Position numbers and translations under genes: made by a program | Notes under the pieces: model-generated | What the model saw: the letters and a program-made list of their open reading frames with translations, nothing else | What the model was told of the DNA's origin: nothing | Databases searched by the model: none | Part shown: positions 22,298 through 32,254 of the stretch, in pieces | Position numbering within the stretch: position 1 is the stretch's first letter | Layout: each line of letters opens with the position of its first letter | Origin: Peptococcaceae bacterium | GTDB taxonomy: Bacteria > Bacillota > Dehalobacteriia > UBA4068 > UBA4997 | DNA: 36,387 bases | Direction: 5' to 3' | Assembly (NCBI GenBank): GCA_022797295.1 | Contig: JAAWKH010000019.1 | Span: 1 to 36,387 of the forward strand

Positions 22298-25200
22298 ATG
22301 AAGAAGAAAAGAAAACTTTTAAGCATTTTGCTGATTTTGGCAATGTGCTTACAGCTTTTGCCAACCACAGCTTTAGCGGTTGACGAAACTGCAAAAACTT
22401 CCCATAACTATCTGGATAGTTTTGATATAACTTATCCTGATAATACACCAGTAAGTATGCTTGATGAAAATAAAAAAATTGTGCCGTTTGAATTTAAGCC
22501 TGATAAGCTGACATATGATATTGTATTGCCAGATGCGACTATGCCATTATTTCCAACTTTGGCACAAACTCAATTTAAGGCTTCATTATCCGAAAATTTT
22601 GCAGGAACTGCCAAGCTATCTTCTATGTGGAGCAAAACTGGTACAGACTTTGCTAATGGTTCAAGTCATATTTTTGCAGATAATGGATTGCAACATTCAA
22701 TCAATTATGCTACATTACAGCTTATGCCTATTATGGCTGACGCATCAAAAGCAGTACAATCTCGATATTATATTATCGGTTTGTCTGATTCTCCTGTTGG
22801 AGATGTCAGTAAATTTTCCAAGCAAGATGTATATACTTTCAAATTTTATTTTCAGCCAAGATTGCAAAGTTTAACTGCAATTTCTGGTGAAAATACCTAT
22901 TCAGCCTCTGCATTTAATCCTTATGACGCTGATATTATAATGAAAGATATTAAACCTGATACACAAGCTTTGAACATTACAACTAAAGTAGCAACACAGA
23001 CAACCAGTACAACACTGAAATTTGACAATGGCACTGGCACATATGATGTGTATAAGATTGACGATGATGTGCAGGCCGACAAAGCCTATATTGATTTAAG
23101 CAAATATGATAAAGCGCCCTATAAAAAGGCAGAGGGCTACTATGTAATTCCTTTTATGCTGGACTATGCTGGTAATGATAATAACAAGAATGTTGCCGGT
23201 GTTGATGGTTACTATACGCTGACAATTCTGTTTGAGGGGGTAAGCGTTGATTACACACCGGAGTTTAGCAAAGAGGCAAAAAATGTAAATGTTAAGGTTG
23301 GAGCAGCTGTTGACCCGCTGACATTTGAAGTTAAAAAACTGAATGTTGATACAGCTAATTCCTTAACCTATAAGTGGTATTCGGCAACCAAAGCAGACGG
23401 CAGCGATAAAACGCCAATAGCAGACGCAACAGGCGCAAGCTACACGCCGCCTGCAACCACAGTCGGCACAACCTATTATTTTTGTGAGGCTACCAGAACC
23501 GTTGACGGTACACCTTATACCACATTAAGTAAGGCTGTTAAAGTAACCGTAACGGCAGATGGGCAAGCCGGTGGCAATATAATTAAAAATGTTACTATTC
23601 AAAACAATAATCGATATAATGATTATAATGAGGATTATATAATCTTTGGCGATTTTACTCCAGAAACACATATCTATAATGATATTAAATTGCCTTACGG
23701 TCTAACAACTTATAAAATGCTGGTTGAACCAACCGAGGAAGCTTATGCCAAAAATAAAACAGGCGTAAGATATGATTTGTCTTTAACAAATGAAAGCGGT
23801 GAGGTTATATATTCTTCTGATAAAAAATGGTTTAATGTTATTCAAGGCTCTAAAGGTATTACTGATTTATTGAATTATGATCAATTAGCAAATAAAAAAC
23901 CGGGCAATTATATATATACAATTAAAGCCTATGAAATAGATGAAGATGCTTTTAATGCAGATAAAAGCGTAAATGAAATAGCCGGAACTGCCGAAGAATA
24001 TACATTTAATATAAAAATATTCCCTGCTATCGCTGAATTTAAGGCATTGGCGGACGGCAGAGAGCTTACGCTTCAGCCGGCTATCAACCAAAAGGATTAC
24101 AGCAGCCGTTATGTTTGGGAATATAACACAAATGTTCCAACAGGAACAGAGAAAATAGTTTTGACTGCCCTTGGTACAACGAATAAATACCAGGCGATTG
24201 GCCAAAATTTAAAAATTATTTATAAAGGCAATGATGTAACCGCTGATTTTAAGAATACCGAAACCGGCGGCGGCGTAGAAATTGATTTAACACAGTGCCT
24301 GAAAGATGAAAATGGCAAAATTATCGTGCCTTTTACCATTGCTCACGTTGACGATAGCACAGGTACAGATTACAAACTGCTGATTACTGAAGTGGCCGGG
24401 GGCAACTGGCAGATAACCAAACAGCCGGTTGGCGGCACATTTAATAAGGGCGATAAGGTTGTGCTGACGGTGGAAACTAACGCCGGCGCAGATGAGGTTA
24501 CCTATCAATGGCAGGATGCAAGCGGTAAGGCTATTGGCGGCGCAACTTCAGCCTCCTATATAGCGCCCACCAACTATGGCGGCTCACAAGCAACAAAATC
24601 TTATCGCTGTGCCATAACTGATAAGGCCACCGGCACAGTTGCATACAGCGATTTTGCCAAGGTGGAGGTAAATCTGGGGCAGGTTAGTGCGCCGGAAATC
24701 ACCTATCAGCCCGGTAAATACACTTTCAGCAGCGTAAATGAGCCAAACGGTGAATTTAAAACTACCTATCAGGTTGGTGAAAAGCCGGAAGACGCAATTC
24801 AGGCTTGCGTAAATGCGCCAGAAGGTGACGCTTATCTTAGCAAGTACGCCCCTGTTAAAATTGAGATGCAGTGGTATTATAATACCAAAGAAAGTACAGA
24901 GGGTGCAAAGCCTGTTGAGGGCAGCAGTAATTCCCATAATGGCAGAGCCAGACTTTGGAATTGTGCGATTCCAAATAATCTGACAGTCGGCGAGCATTAT
25001 TACTTCTTTGTGGCAACGGCGGTCAGCGTGGAGGACGAAACCAACAGAGCCAGTGTTACCAGTGATTTTGTGAAGATTACCATTACCGGGCGCAGCGGCT
25101 TGGACGGCTTTGAGGGCAAAGGCACCAGTGAAGATCCATATATCATTAAAACTGTTGACGATTTTAAGAAAATTGACGAATATGTATTGAGCGGCGATTT

Positions 25201-28200
25201 TCTGGGCGGCGCAGTGTTCAGAATGGCTAACGATATTGAACTGCCGCTTGATTGGGAGCCCATCGGTGAAGATAAAGGCGGACATGGTAAAAATCTGTTG
25301 CCTTTCAGCGGCACCATTGACGGCGCAGGCCACAAACTGACAGTGGCCGAGGGCGGCAGACCGCTGCTGGAATATGCGCGTGACGCTAAGGTGCTTAATC
25401 TGGACATTTACGGCAAAAAGATTAACGGCGCAGGCCTGCTGGAAAAGGGCACAATCGATTATGGCCCGGACGGCATTTATCAGGAGCTGACCGACCCGGA
25501 CGTTATCACTCTGGAAAATGTTAAGCTGTTAAGCGGCAGCCAGACTAAAGATTCCGGTCTGGTGTTTGGCGGTGAAACTTCCGGTATTAACGATGTTATT
25601 ATCAAAAACTGTGTTATTCAACCGGGCGTAATTGTGGGCTATGACAAACAGCAGAGTGCAATCGGTTCATTTGTTGGCAAGCTTAATGGGCGCATTGAAA
25701 ACAGCGTCAGCTATGCCGAGGTTTACGGCATAAATAATGTGGGCGGTTTGGCCGCTTACAAAGGGCAATCTATGGGTGCTTGCGAGGTTGTGAACAGCGC
25801 TTTCTTAGGCAAAATTGTAGCAACGGGCAGTCGTGCCGGCGGTATTTTAGCCGCAGGTTATATTTCCGGCAGCGCTCCCAGCACTCCCCCGGTTACAATC
25901 CGCAACTGTTACGTGGCGGCGAATATAACCGCTAACGGCGGCGCTATCGGCGGCATTTTGGGCAGCGAGGAGGGCGCTATTGGTTTGGTGAACCGCGGCG
26001 CTATCCGGGATAACCATTTCTATGGCACAATTACGGATACCAACCCAGACGCAGCTGCAAGATATAAGGATGTTGGCGGCATTTTAGGCAAGTCCGGCAG
26101 CTATAACGCTGATTTACTGACCTACCAAAATAACTATTACCTGACCAACGCCAATTATACCGGCCTTGGCTCTCAGGCAAAGGTTAATGCAACATGGCAG
26201 CCGAACGAGGAGTCCTTTATCGCCAAAACTGCGGAGGAATTTGCCGGCGGCGATGTTCTGAAGCTGTTGAACGAGGGCGATTTCAAAAACTGGCAGCAGG
26301 GGGATAAATATCCGACAGTCGACCTCAGCAAGGTGGTGCCGGTTGCACTGACAATTTCCGGCGAATACAAGAGAGAATATTATATCGGCGACGAGTTGGA
26401 TTTAAGCGGCGCAGTGTTTACGCTGAATATGAGCGACGGCTCCAAACAGACCCTTGCTTTGAGCGATATTGCAATCAGCGGCTATGACAAAAATACTCGT
26501 GCTGTGCAGACGTTAACTGCATCTTATGGCGCTGTAAATGTGAACTTTGAGGTAACTGTGCTGAAAAAGCCGGAGCAAAGCACGCCCGGCACAAATCCGA
26601 ACATCATCAAAGTATACTTCACACTGATGGGCGACAGCGTACATGGAGCGCCTGCCAGCGATAAAGACACCCACACATATAAGAGCCGGAACCTGCAAAC
26701 CTGGATTGCCAAAAAGGCATACGAAGTGGATTTGAACGCCACTGTTCTGGATGTGTTTGAAAAGGCTCTGACTGAAGCCGGTATGACCTGGAAAAATTCT
26801 GACGGCAACTATATCGAGGCCATTACCAACAATGGGCAGACGTTGGCTGAGTTCAGCAACGGCAATTTGTCCGGCTGGATGTATCTGCTGAATGGCGAGC
26901 GTTCTCTGTTGGGTGTTTCCGAGCAATTCCTGGAAAATGGCGATAATATTATTTTCCATTACACTGACGATTGGACAGTGGAGAAAGGTTCCGATAATTT
27001 GTCAGGCAGCGGCGGTGGCAACAAAGGCAATGCGGCCGGTGGAGCTGCTGGCGGCGTGTCCGGCGTGGTGCTGAACCCCGGCACTGTCGAGGGGGCAGAT
27101 GGCAAGAATCTGGCCACAATGACGGTTAAGGAAATCACCAAGGCCATTGAAAATGCTAAGAACGACAGCGTTAAGAATATCATTATTGAGCCGAACATTA
27201 AGGGCAGCGCCAGCAACGTATCTTTAAGCCTGCCGATTGATTCCCTCAACGATATGGCCAAAGAGCAAATGAACCTGTATATGAACAGCAGGCAGGGCAG
27301 TTTGAATTTGTCTGCGGCAGTATTGCAGTCTATTGCCAAACAGGCCGGCGGCATAGATATTCGCCTGAATGTGGAAAATAAGGAACTCAAGCAGGACGAC
27401 GTTAAGGCAAGCGCGGCTAACGCTTTGGCACAGGCGGCCGCCAACCTGCGTGGCGCAGCGGAAAGTCTGCTTGCCAACGCCAGCGTAACCGAGGTTACTG
27501 TAACCTCCAACGGAAAAGCAATCACCAGCTTTGACGGCCACGATTTGACGGTTTACCTGCCGGTAAGCAATCGAGATTTGTTCACCGAGGGGCAGAATTA
27601 CAAGGTGGTGGTAATCAGTTCTGACGGTACGGTGGAAACGATTATCGGTAAGTGCGTTAAGTACAATGCGCAGATTATGGTGCAGGTTAAGGTAAATCAT
27701 TTGAGTACCTTTATCGTAACCAATGAAACTGAAAAAGAGGTTGTGGCGCAGCCGCAGAACGGCGCAATGAACTTTAGCGACGTTAAGGAAAACCAGTGGT
27801 TCTATGAAGCGGTTAAGTTTGTGTATGAAGCCGGTTTGATGAACGGCGAGGGTGAAAACAGTTTTAACCCCAACGGCAATCTGAATCGGGCAATGCTGGT
27901 AACTATTCTGTATCGTTTGGAGCAAAGCCCCGAAGTTACAACAGCTTCTAAATTTACTGACGTAAAAGCTGGTCAGTGGTACAGCGAAGCGGTTATCTGG
28001 GCCAGCGAGAATGGTATTGTCAACGGCTATGAGGATAACACATTTAAGCCGATGAACAATGTAAGCCGTGAGGAAATGGCGGCAATGCTGATGCGCTATG
28101 CCAAGTTCAAGCAGATTGACGTTTCTGCTACCAAGGATATTAGCGGTTACCAGGACGCTGCGCAAGTGGCGGAATGGGCTAAACAGAATATGGCCTGGTC

Positions 28201-28315
28201 CAATTCGGCTGGCTTAATCCAGGGTGATGAGCATAATAACCTCAACCCCCAGGGTAAGGCCACCAGAGCCGAGGCGGCGATGATTTTGATGAGGCTGGTT
28301 AAGAACGTACTTTAG
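22298..28315 (+). CDS. Second giant S-layer protein with DUF4430 domain
   Basis: About 2005 residues. ATG 22298 is 11 bases after AGGAGG and opens a signal peptide (KKKRKLLSILLILAMCLQLL, cleavage near ALA-V at residue 26). Approximate parts: a beta-rich module that occurs twice (30-320 and 425-700, both ending in a YYVIPFMLDY or KIIVPFTIAH type strand), Ig-like domains (323-420, 704-795, 798-930), GLUG-like beta-helix repeats (933-1345), a Big_3-type Ig domain (1346-1426, SGEYKREYYIGDELDLSG), DUF4430 (1432-1563, NLSGWMYLLNGERSLLG, LENGDNIIFHYTDDW), an unnamed domain (1568-1811), and three SLH repeats (1825-2004). Unlike the first giant it lacks the alpha-toroid. The last 430 residues are close to those of the first giant. 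It appears monocistronic. A surface ligand-binding role, likely corrinoid-related, is inferred. Confidence 0.83.
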   Translation: MKKKRKLLSILLILAMCLQLLPTTALAVDETAKTSHNYLDSFDITYPDNTPVSMLDENKKIVPFEFKPDKLTYDIVLPDATMPLFPTLAQTQFKASLSENFAGTAKLSSMWSKTGTDFANGSSHIFADNGLQHSINYATLQLMPIMADASKAVQSRYYIIGLSDSPVGDVSKFSKQDVYTFKFYFQPRLQSLTAISGENTYSASAFNPYDADIIMKDIKPDTQALNITTKVATQTTSTTLKFDNGTGTYDVYKIDDDVQADKAYIDLSKYDKAPYKKAEGYYVIPFMLDYAGNDNNKNVAGVDGYYTLTILFEGVSVDYTPEFSKEAKNVNVKVGAAVDPLTFEVKKLNVDTANSLTYKWYSATKADGSDKTPIADATGASYTPPATTVGTTYYFCEATRTVDGTPYTTLSKAVKVTVTADGQAGGNIIKNVTIQNNNRYNDYNEDYIIFGDFTPETHIYNDIKLPYGLTTYKMLVEPTEEAYAKNKTGVRYDLSLTNESGEVIYSSDKKWFNVIQGSKGITDLLNYDQLANKKPGNYIYTIKAYEIDEDAFNADKSVNEIAGTAEEYTFNIKIFPAIAEFKALADGRELTLQPAINQKDYSSRYVWEYNTNVPTGTEKIVLTALGTTNKYQAIGQNLKIIYKGNDVTADFKNTETGGGVEIDLTQCLKDENGKIIVPFTIAHVDDSTGTDYKLLITEVAGGNWQITKQPVGGTFNKGDKVVLTVETNAGADEVTYQWQDASGKAIGGATSASYIAPTNYGGSQATKSYRCAITDKATGTVAYSDFAKVEVNLGQVSAPEITYQPGKYTFSSVNEPNGEFKTTYQVGEKPEDAIQACVNAPEGDAYLSKYAPVKIEMQWYYNTKESTEGAKPVEGSSNSHNGRARLWNCAIPNNLTVGEHYYFFVATAVSVEDETNRASVTSDFVKITITGRSGLDGFEGKGTSEDPYIIKTVDDFKKIDEYVLSGDFLGGAVFRMANDIELPLDWEPIGEDKGGHGKNLLPFSGTIDGAGHKLTVAEGGRPLLEYARDAKVLNLDIYGKKINGAGLLEKGTIDYGPDGIYQELTDPDVITLENVKLLSGSQTKDSGLVFGGETSGINDVIIKNCVIQPGVIVGYDKQQSAIGSFVGKLNGRIENSVSYAEVYGINNVGGLAAYKGQSMGACEVVNSAFLGKIVATGSRAGGILAAGYISGSAPSTPPVTIRNCYVAANITANGGAIGGILGSEEGAIGLVNRGAIRDNHFYGTITDTNPDAAARYKDVGGILGKSGSYNADLLTYQNNYYLTNANYTGLGSQAKVNATWQPNEESFIAKTAEEFAGGDVLKLLNEGDFKNWQQGDKYPTVDLSKVVPVALTISGEYKREYYIGDELDLSGAVFTLNMSDGSKQTLALSDIAISGYDKNTRAVQTLTASYGAVNVNFEVTVLKKPEQSTPGTNPNIIKVYFTLMGDSVHGAPASDKDTHTYKSRNLQTWIAKKAYEVDLNATVLDVFEKALTEAGMTWKNSDGNYIEAITNNGQTLAEFSNGNLSGWMYLLNGERSLLGVSEQFLENGDNIIFHYTDDWTVEKGSDNLSGSGGGNKGNAAGGAAGGVSGVVLNPGTVEGADGKNLATMTVKEITKAIENAKNDSVKNIIIEPNIKGSASNVSLSLPIDSLNDMAKEQMNLYMNSRQGSLNLSAAVLQSIAKQAGGIDIRLNVENKELKQDDVKASAANALAQAAANLRGAAESLLANASVTEVTVTSNGKAITSFDGHDLTVYLPVSNRDLFTEGQNYKVVVISSDGTVETIIGKCVKYNAQIMVQVKVNHLSTFIVTNETEKEVVAQPQNGAMNFSDVKENQWFYEAVKFVYEAGLMNGEGENSFNPNGNLNRAMLVTILYRLEQSPEVTTASKFTDVKAGQWYSEAVIWASENGIVNGYEDNTFKPMNNVSREEMAAMLMRYAKFKQIDVSATKDISGYQDAAQVAEWAKQNMAWSNSAGLIQGDEHNNLNPQGKATRAEAAMILMRLVKNVL
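27000..28312 (+). repeat. C-terminal module shared with the first giant gene
   Basis: Partner of 9195-10486, in the same order and orientation. The shared part contains the domain with LQSIAKQAGGxDIRxNV and TSNGKxIxxFDGH, a VxHLSTFIVT strand, and three SLH repeats. Confidence 0.8.
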
Positions 28316-28440
28316 AAGATTTTGTTTGGTCTTAGTTGAAGATTTTGTGCCATTTACTCGCTGCGGCGAGAGTGAATGCTTCATATGTTTGATGTGTTTC
28401 CTGACCGAATATAGCGCAAAATGTAAAATCCTTTTAGATT

Positions 28441-28485
28441 ACAGGGTAATTAGTTATGCAAATAACTGATTGCCCTGTTTTTTGT
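28441..28485 (+). terminator. Intrinsic terminator after the second giant gene
   Basis: A 17-bp stem, ACAGGGTAATTAGTTAT (28441-28457) with ATAACTGATTGCCCTGT (28462-28478), contains two G-U pairs and is followed by TTTTTTGTTTT. It marks the right end of the B12 island. In 28316-28440 I see only an 11-bp direct repeat, GAAGATTTTGT (28315-28325 and 28338-28348), and no gene. Confidence 0.88.
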
Positions 28486-28544
28486 TTTAAATAAATATAA
28501 AGTTTGCGATTAGATTTTAACGATAAATCAGGAGGTGGTTTAAT

Positions 28545-30987
28545 ATCGATAAAATTAAAGAAAAGAAAGAAATTAAACAAAATATTAAGGCCAAAAGTTC
28601 AAGCAAGCCAAAGGAGTTAATTCAACGAGGTTTGCAGACCGGCGTTGAAAAAGCAGGCAAAAATATCCGGGAAGCTGGGGAGCTGCAAAAGCATGAGGAA
28701 AAGCCGCAATCCGAATCAGCCTATGGCGTAGGCAAAACGGAGGCGGCAGCCAAATCGGCAGCCGATAATGCTTATGCTATGGGCAGAAAACTGGCTTTGA
28801 GGCAAAGAAAGGCAAAGAAAATTCAGGATTGGACGATTGCTTCTAAGCCAGAGCAACCCAATGAAAATATTCCGAAAAAACAAAAATGCGATAAAGCCAC
28901 AAGTGCAAGTTACACTGTCAGTGTGGGTGTGAACCTGCCTGAAAATGCAGCTCATTGTGCAGAGAACAGGGATATAACTACAGCAGAAATAAAATTAAAA
29001 ACCAAACCAGAGGAGCCTTTAGCTGGGAGTTTCATAAAAATTGAAGCTGCCGTTGAGCGAATCAAAGAAAAACCAAACAGCCGTATTTTAGAAGCAGCAG
29101 ATACAAAAACTGTTTGGGAAAGGCCAATGCATAGGGTTAAACCCTATATGGGAATATCGGCCAAAAATTCAGTTGAAACAGCTAGTCTTCCTAAATTGCC
29201 TAAGATAAAAGAGTTGTCTAATGGGGATATAAAGACCAAAACGGTGGCAATAAATAAAGCGGCTGCTGCAAATGAAGCAAATACCAATACAGAACCTCTG
29301 ACCGGGACACCGGCTGGAGGTTCTGCTGTTTATGCTGAAAATACCGCTAAAAATAATATAAAAACCAAAGAAAGTCAGGTTGTAGTAGAAAATGCAAATT
29401 CAGATAAAATAACTAAAATAGCCAGGGAACAAGGCCGCAAGCTGGCCATAAAGAATTTGTCTGGGAAAAAGGTACAGCAGCAGTTTGATTATGTAAATGC
29501 TGAAGAACAATCAGTTGAGTTTGGTAATATGTCTGCTGCTGAATTATCTTCTGTTTGGGAACAGCCAATAAGTGATGTAACTGATGTAAACAGCTTTAAT
29601 AATCCGTTAGGCTTTGAGGCTAATTCATTTAAGCAGCTAGTTGGACAGCAGCAGAAAATGGTCAATATTAAAACCAGAGAATATGAAAAAAGCCGAAAAA
29701 CGGTGGCTAATTCTGTTCGGGAAAGCAATTTGGGCAGGCAAAAGCTGTTTGGAAAAAGCATTATTTATGATGTAAAATCAGCTCTGGGTAATAAGGATAA
29801 ATCAGCTGTAAAAGCCGGTTTCGCCGGTATTAAGGAGAAATCTGAAGCTGAAAAATCATATTCAAGCATGCCTAATGCAGGAAATTTTACATCCTATAAG
29901 GCGGTAAAATATAACGCTTTTGGTTATTTTGACGCAAACAATATCCGGACAAGGAATAAGGATATTAAGCAGTTTGTTGGTTGCCTTATACCTAAAAACG
30001 CTAAAGAAATGCTGGCAGCCATAATGGGTATGGGAACGGTAATGGCCGTGGTAATCATCATCTGCCTTATAGCCTCCCTGTTCGCCTCTCCCTTTGGCAT
30101 ATTCTTTTCCGGGGCGGATACAATGTCAGACGCTGTAAATGAGCTGAACGCTGACTTTGCCCAGAGGATTGAAGAAATAAAAGCAGGCAATACCTACGAC
30201 GAGCTGGCGATGAGTAATGCCGGCAGCTCCGCTATGGCGGCTAACTGGCCGGACGTGCTGGCTGTATATTCGGTACTGACAACGATGAATGACAGCAATC
30301 CCTATGAGGCGGTAACTCTGGATGTAGTCAAAAAAGCCAGGCTGCGTGAGGTGTTCTGGGCAATGAATCCAATCAGCTATGAGGTGCGTACTGTCTATGA
30401 CGCTGAAATTGATGCAGATATTGAAGTATTGTATATAACCGTGGCAGAAAAGGATTGTTGGCAGCTGGCCGATGAATATGGCTTCACGCCGGAGCAGCGG
30501 CAAATGCTGGCTGAATTGAAAAAGTCGGAGTACCGTGAGATGTTTATGGCTTTGGCTGGCAGTTATAGAGATATTGCCTTGACGCCGGAAGAAATTGCGG
30601 AGATAATCGCTAATCTGCCGGAGGATTTGAGTGAAGAACGCCGACAGGTGGTGTTGACGGCTTATCAGCTGGAGGGTAAGGTTAATTATTTCTGGGGCGG
30701 CAAATCCTTGACGCTGGGCTGGGATTCTCGTTGGGGAACGCCGCAGGAGGTATGGGCGGCAGGCAGCGTTAGCACCGGTACAGTGCGCCCCTTTGGACTG
30801 GATTGCAGCGGTTTTGTGGATTGGGTGTTCTATAACGCCAGCGGCGGCAGCTTCATAATGGGCAGAAGCGGCGGCGCTGTCAGTTAGTACAGTTACTCAA
30901 CGCCGATAAGCTGGTCGGGGGAATCTGGTATTTTATCCGGATGACGGCTATGTGGGGATTGTCTGTGGCGTGGTGGCGGATAATTGA
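28545..30987 (+). pseudogene. CD1108-family conjugative-element protein with NlpC/P60 domain, decayed
   Basis: A long basic, low-complexity N-terminal half is followed by a membrane helix (about 30010-30080, TVMAVVIIICLIASLFAS), then SPFGIFFSG and an NlpC/P60 domain whose catalytic Cys motif is present (LDCSGFVDWVFYNASGG). This is the peptidoglycan hydrolase-like protein that follows VirB4 in CD1107/CD1108-type elements. Three lesions are visible. The codon after AGGAGG (28530-28535) where the protein should start is ATC (28545); the first usable start is TTG 28632. TAG at 30885-30887 interrupts the NlpC/P60 domain. A frameshift near 30920 precedes the remaining piece LVFYPDDGYVGIVCG, where the usual catalytic His of HVGIV is Tyr. 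The 3' end then runs into the HxlR gene. Confidence 0.85.
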
Positions 30988-31307
30988 TATGAATGGTATG
31001 TTTTCCCCCAATCACATAGTTGCGCTAAAATTGGTTTGAGTGTAACTCCTAATTCGCTTAGTGAGTATTCCACTTTAGGCGGGATTTCCGGGAAAACTTT
31101 TCGGACGATAATTCCTTGTTTCTCTAATTCTCGGAGCTGCTGTGTCAATGTTTTTGTTGTGATGTTACCTAAAAGCCGCTGCAATTCATTAAAGCGGATT
31201 GTTCCGCTGGATAAATGCCATAATATTTTCAGTTTCCATTTTCCGCTTAATATGTTTAATCCGACCTCAACAGGGCATTGTTCATTAACCGCTTGTGATT
31301 TAGCCAT
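30948..31307 (-). CDS. HxlR-family winged-helix regulator
   Basis: 119 residues with the HxlR signature: a Cys near the N-terminus (NEQCPVEVGLNILSGKWKLK), IRFNELQRLLGNITTKTLTQ, and LRELEKQGIIVRKVF followed by PPKVEYSLSELG. HxlR proteins are dimeric DNA-binding regulators that often sense aldehydes, quinones or oxidants, sometimes through the N-terminal Cys. It is divergent from the amidohydrolase and NTF2-like genes, which it probably controls. A candidate operator is the imperfect palindrome AAGTGCGTACTT in 31356-31367. Its 3' end overlaps the remnant of the CD1108 gene, so this module was inserted into that gene. Confidence 0.88.
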   Translation of the reverse strand: MAKSQAVNEQCPVEVGLNILSGKWKLKILWHLSSGTIRFNELQRLLGNITTKTLTQQLRELEKQGIIVRKVFPEIPPKVEYSLSELGVTLKPILAQLCDWGKTYHSYQLSATTPQTIPT

Positions 31308-31371
31308 AATTTACCATTCCTTTCACAGTGTCAAAAAAGATACTTTATATCCAAAAAGTGCGTACTTGATT

Positions 31372-31400
31372 TTGGATTTTGTTAGTGCTACTCTTATTAT
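31372..31400 (+). promoter_or_regulatory. Promoter of the amidohydrolase operon
   Basis: TTGGAT (31372-31377) and TATTAT (31395-31400) with a 17-base spacer. The palindrome AAGTGCGTACTT (about 31356-31367) lies just upstream and could bind the divergently encoded HxlR protein. Confidence 0.5.
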
Positions 31401-31426
31401 ATCAAATGTGTCAAGGAGGCGTAAAT

Positions 31427-32233
31427 ATGGTTATTGACAGTCATGAACACATCATGTTCCCAACAAAAGTACAGTTGAACAAAATGGACGCTGCCGGAGT
31501 AGACAAGGTAATTTTATTTTGTTCTGATCCACACCCCGAAAAAGCAAATAATTTGAATGAGCTTGAAACAGAAATGAACACATTGTATAAGATACTTGCA
31601 GGAGCAAATAACAAAGAAGATAACCGGAAACGATTGGAAAAAAATATTTCAGAAATCACTGTAGCAATAAACGAATATCCTGACCGATTTTTGGGTTTTG
31701 GTTCTGTTCCGTTGGGATTGGGCTTGGAAGAAACTCAAAATTGGATAGATTCGCAAATCACAGCTCATTCTTTGTGTGGCTTAGGCGAGTTTACTCCCGG
31801 TAATGAGCAGCAGATTTTGCAGTTAGATGTAGTATTTCAAGCGATAAGAAACACCAGGTTATATCCTGTTTGGGTGCATACCTTTAACCCGGTTACATTG
31901 AACGGTATAAAGCTGTTAATGCAATTATGTGTAAGATACCCAGAAGTGCCTGTTATCTTCGGACATTTAGGCGGCTCAAATTGGATAGATGTGATTAAAT
32001 TTGCAAAGGAACATGATAATATCTATTTAGACCTTTCTGCACCTTTTGCTTCTATCGCTACAAAAATGGCATTAGTTGAATTGCCGGAAAAATGCTTGTA
32101 CAGTTCCGACGCTCCTTATGGAGAACCGTATTTGTGTAAGCAGCTTATTGAATTTGTAAGTCCCAGTCAATCAATAGCAAAAATGGCATTGGGTGAAAAT
32201 ATTTTAAGATTGCTGGATAGAGAAAGGCTTTAA
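31427..32233 (+). CDS. Amidohydrolase-2 family metal-dependent hydrolase
   Basis: 268 residues. I choose ATG 31427 because AAGGAGG (31413-31419) lies eight bases upstream; the longer frame to 31379 covers the promoter. Family marks are the N-terminal metal-binding MVIDSHEHIMFP (the H-x-H position reads HEH), a mid His in VWVHTFNP, VIFGHLGGSNW (third His), and the late Asp in LYSSDAPYGEP. This TIM-barrel family includes decarboxylases and lactone hydrolases; the substrate cannot be told. It is followed 21 bases later by an NTF2-like protein and controlled, probably, by the divergent HxlR regulator. That layout is common for small detoxification or catabolic modules. Confidence 0.83.
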   Translation: MVIDSHEHIMFPTKVQLNKMDAAGVDKVILFCSDPHPEKANNLNELETEMNTLYKILAGANNKEDNRKRLEKNISEITVAINEYPDRFLGFGSVPLGLGLEETQNWIDSQITAHSLCGLGEFTPGNEQQILQLDVVFQAIRNTRLYPVWVHTFNPVTLNGIKLLMQLCVRYPEVPVIFGHLGGSNWIDVIKFAKEHDNIYLDLSAPFASIATKMALVELPEKCLYSSDAPYGEPYLCKQLIEFVSPSQSIAKMALGENILRLLDRERL

Positions 32234-32254
32234 AAGATTGAGAGGTAAGGTAAT

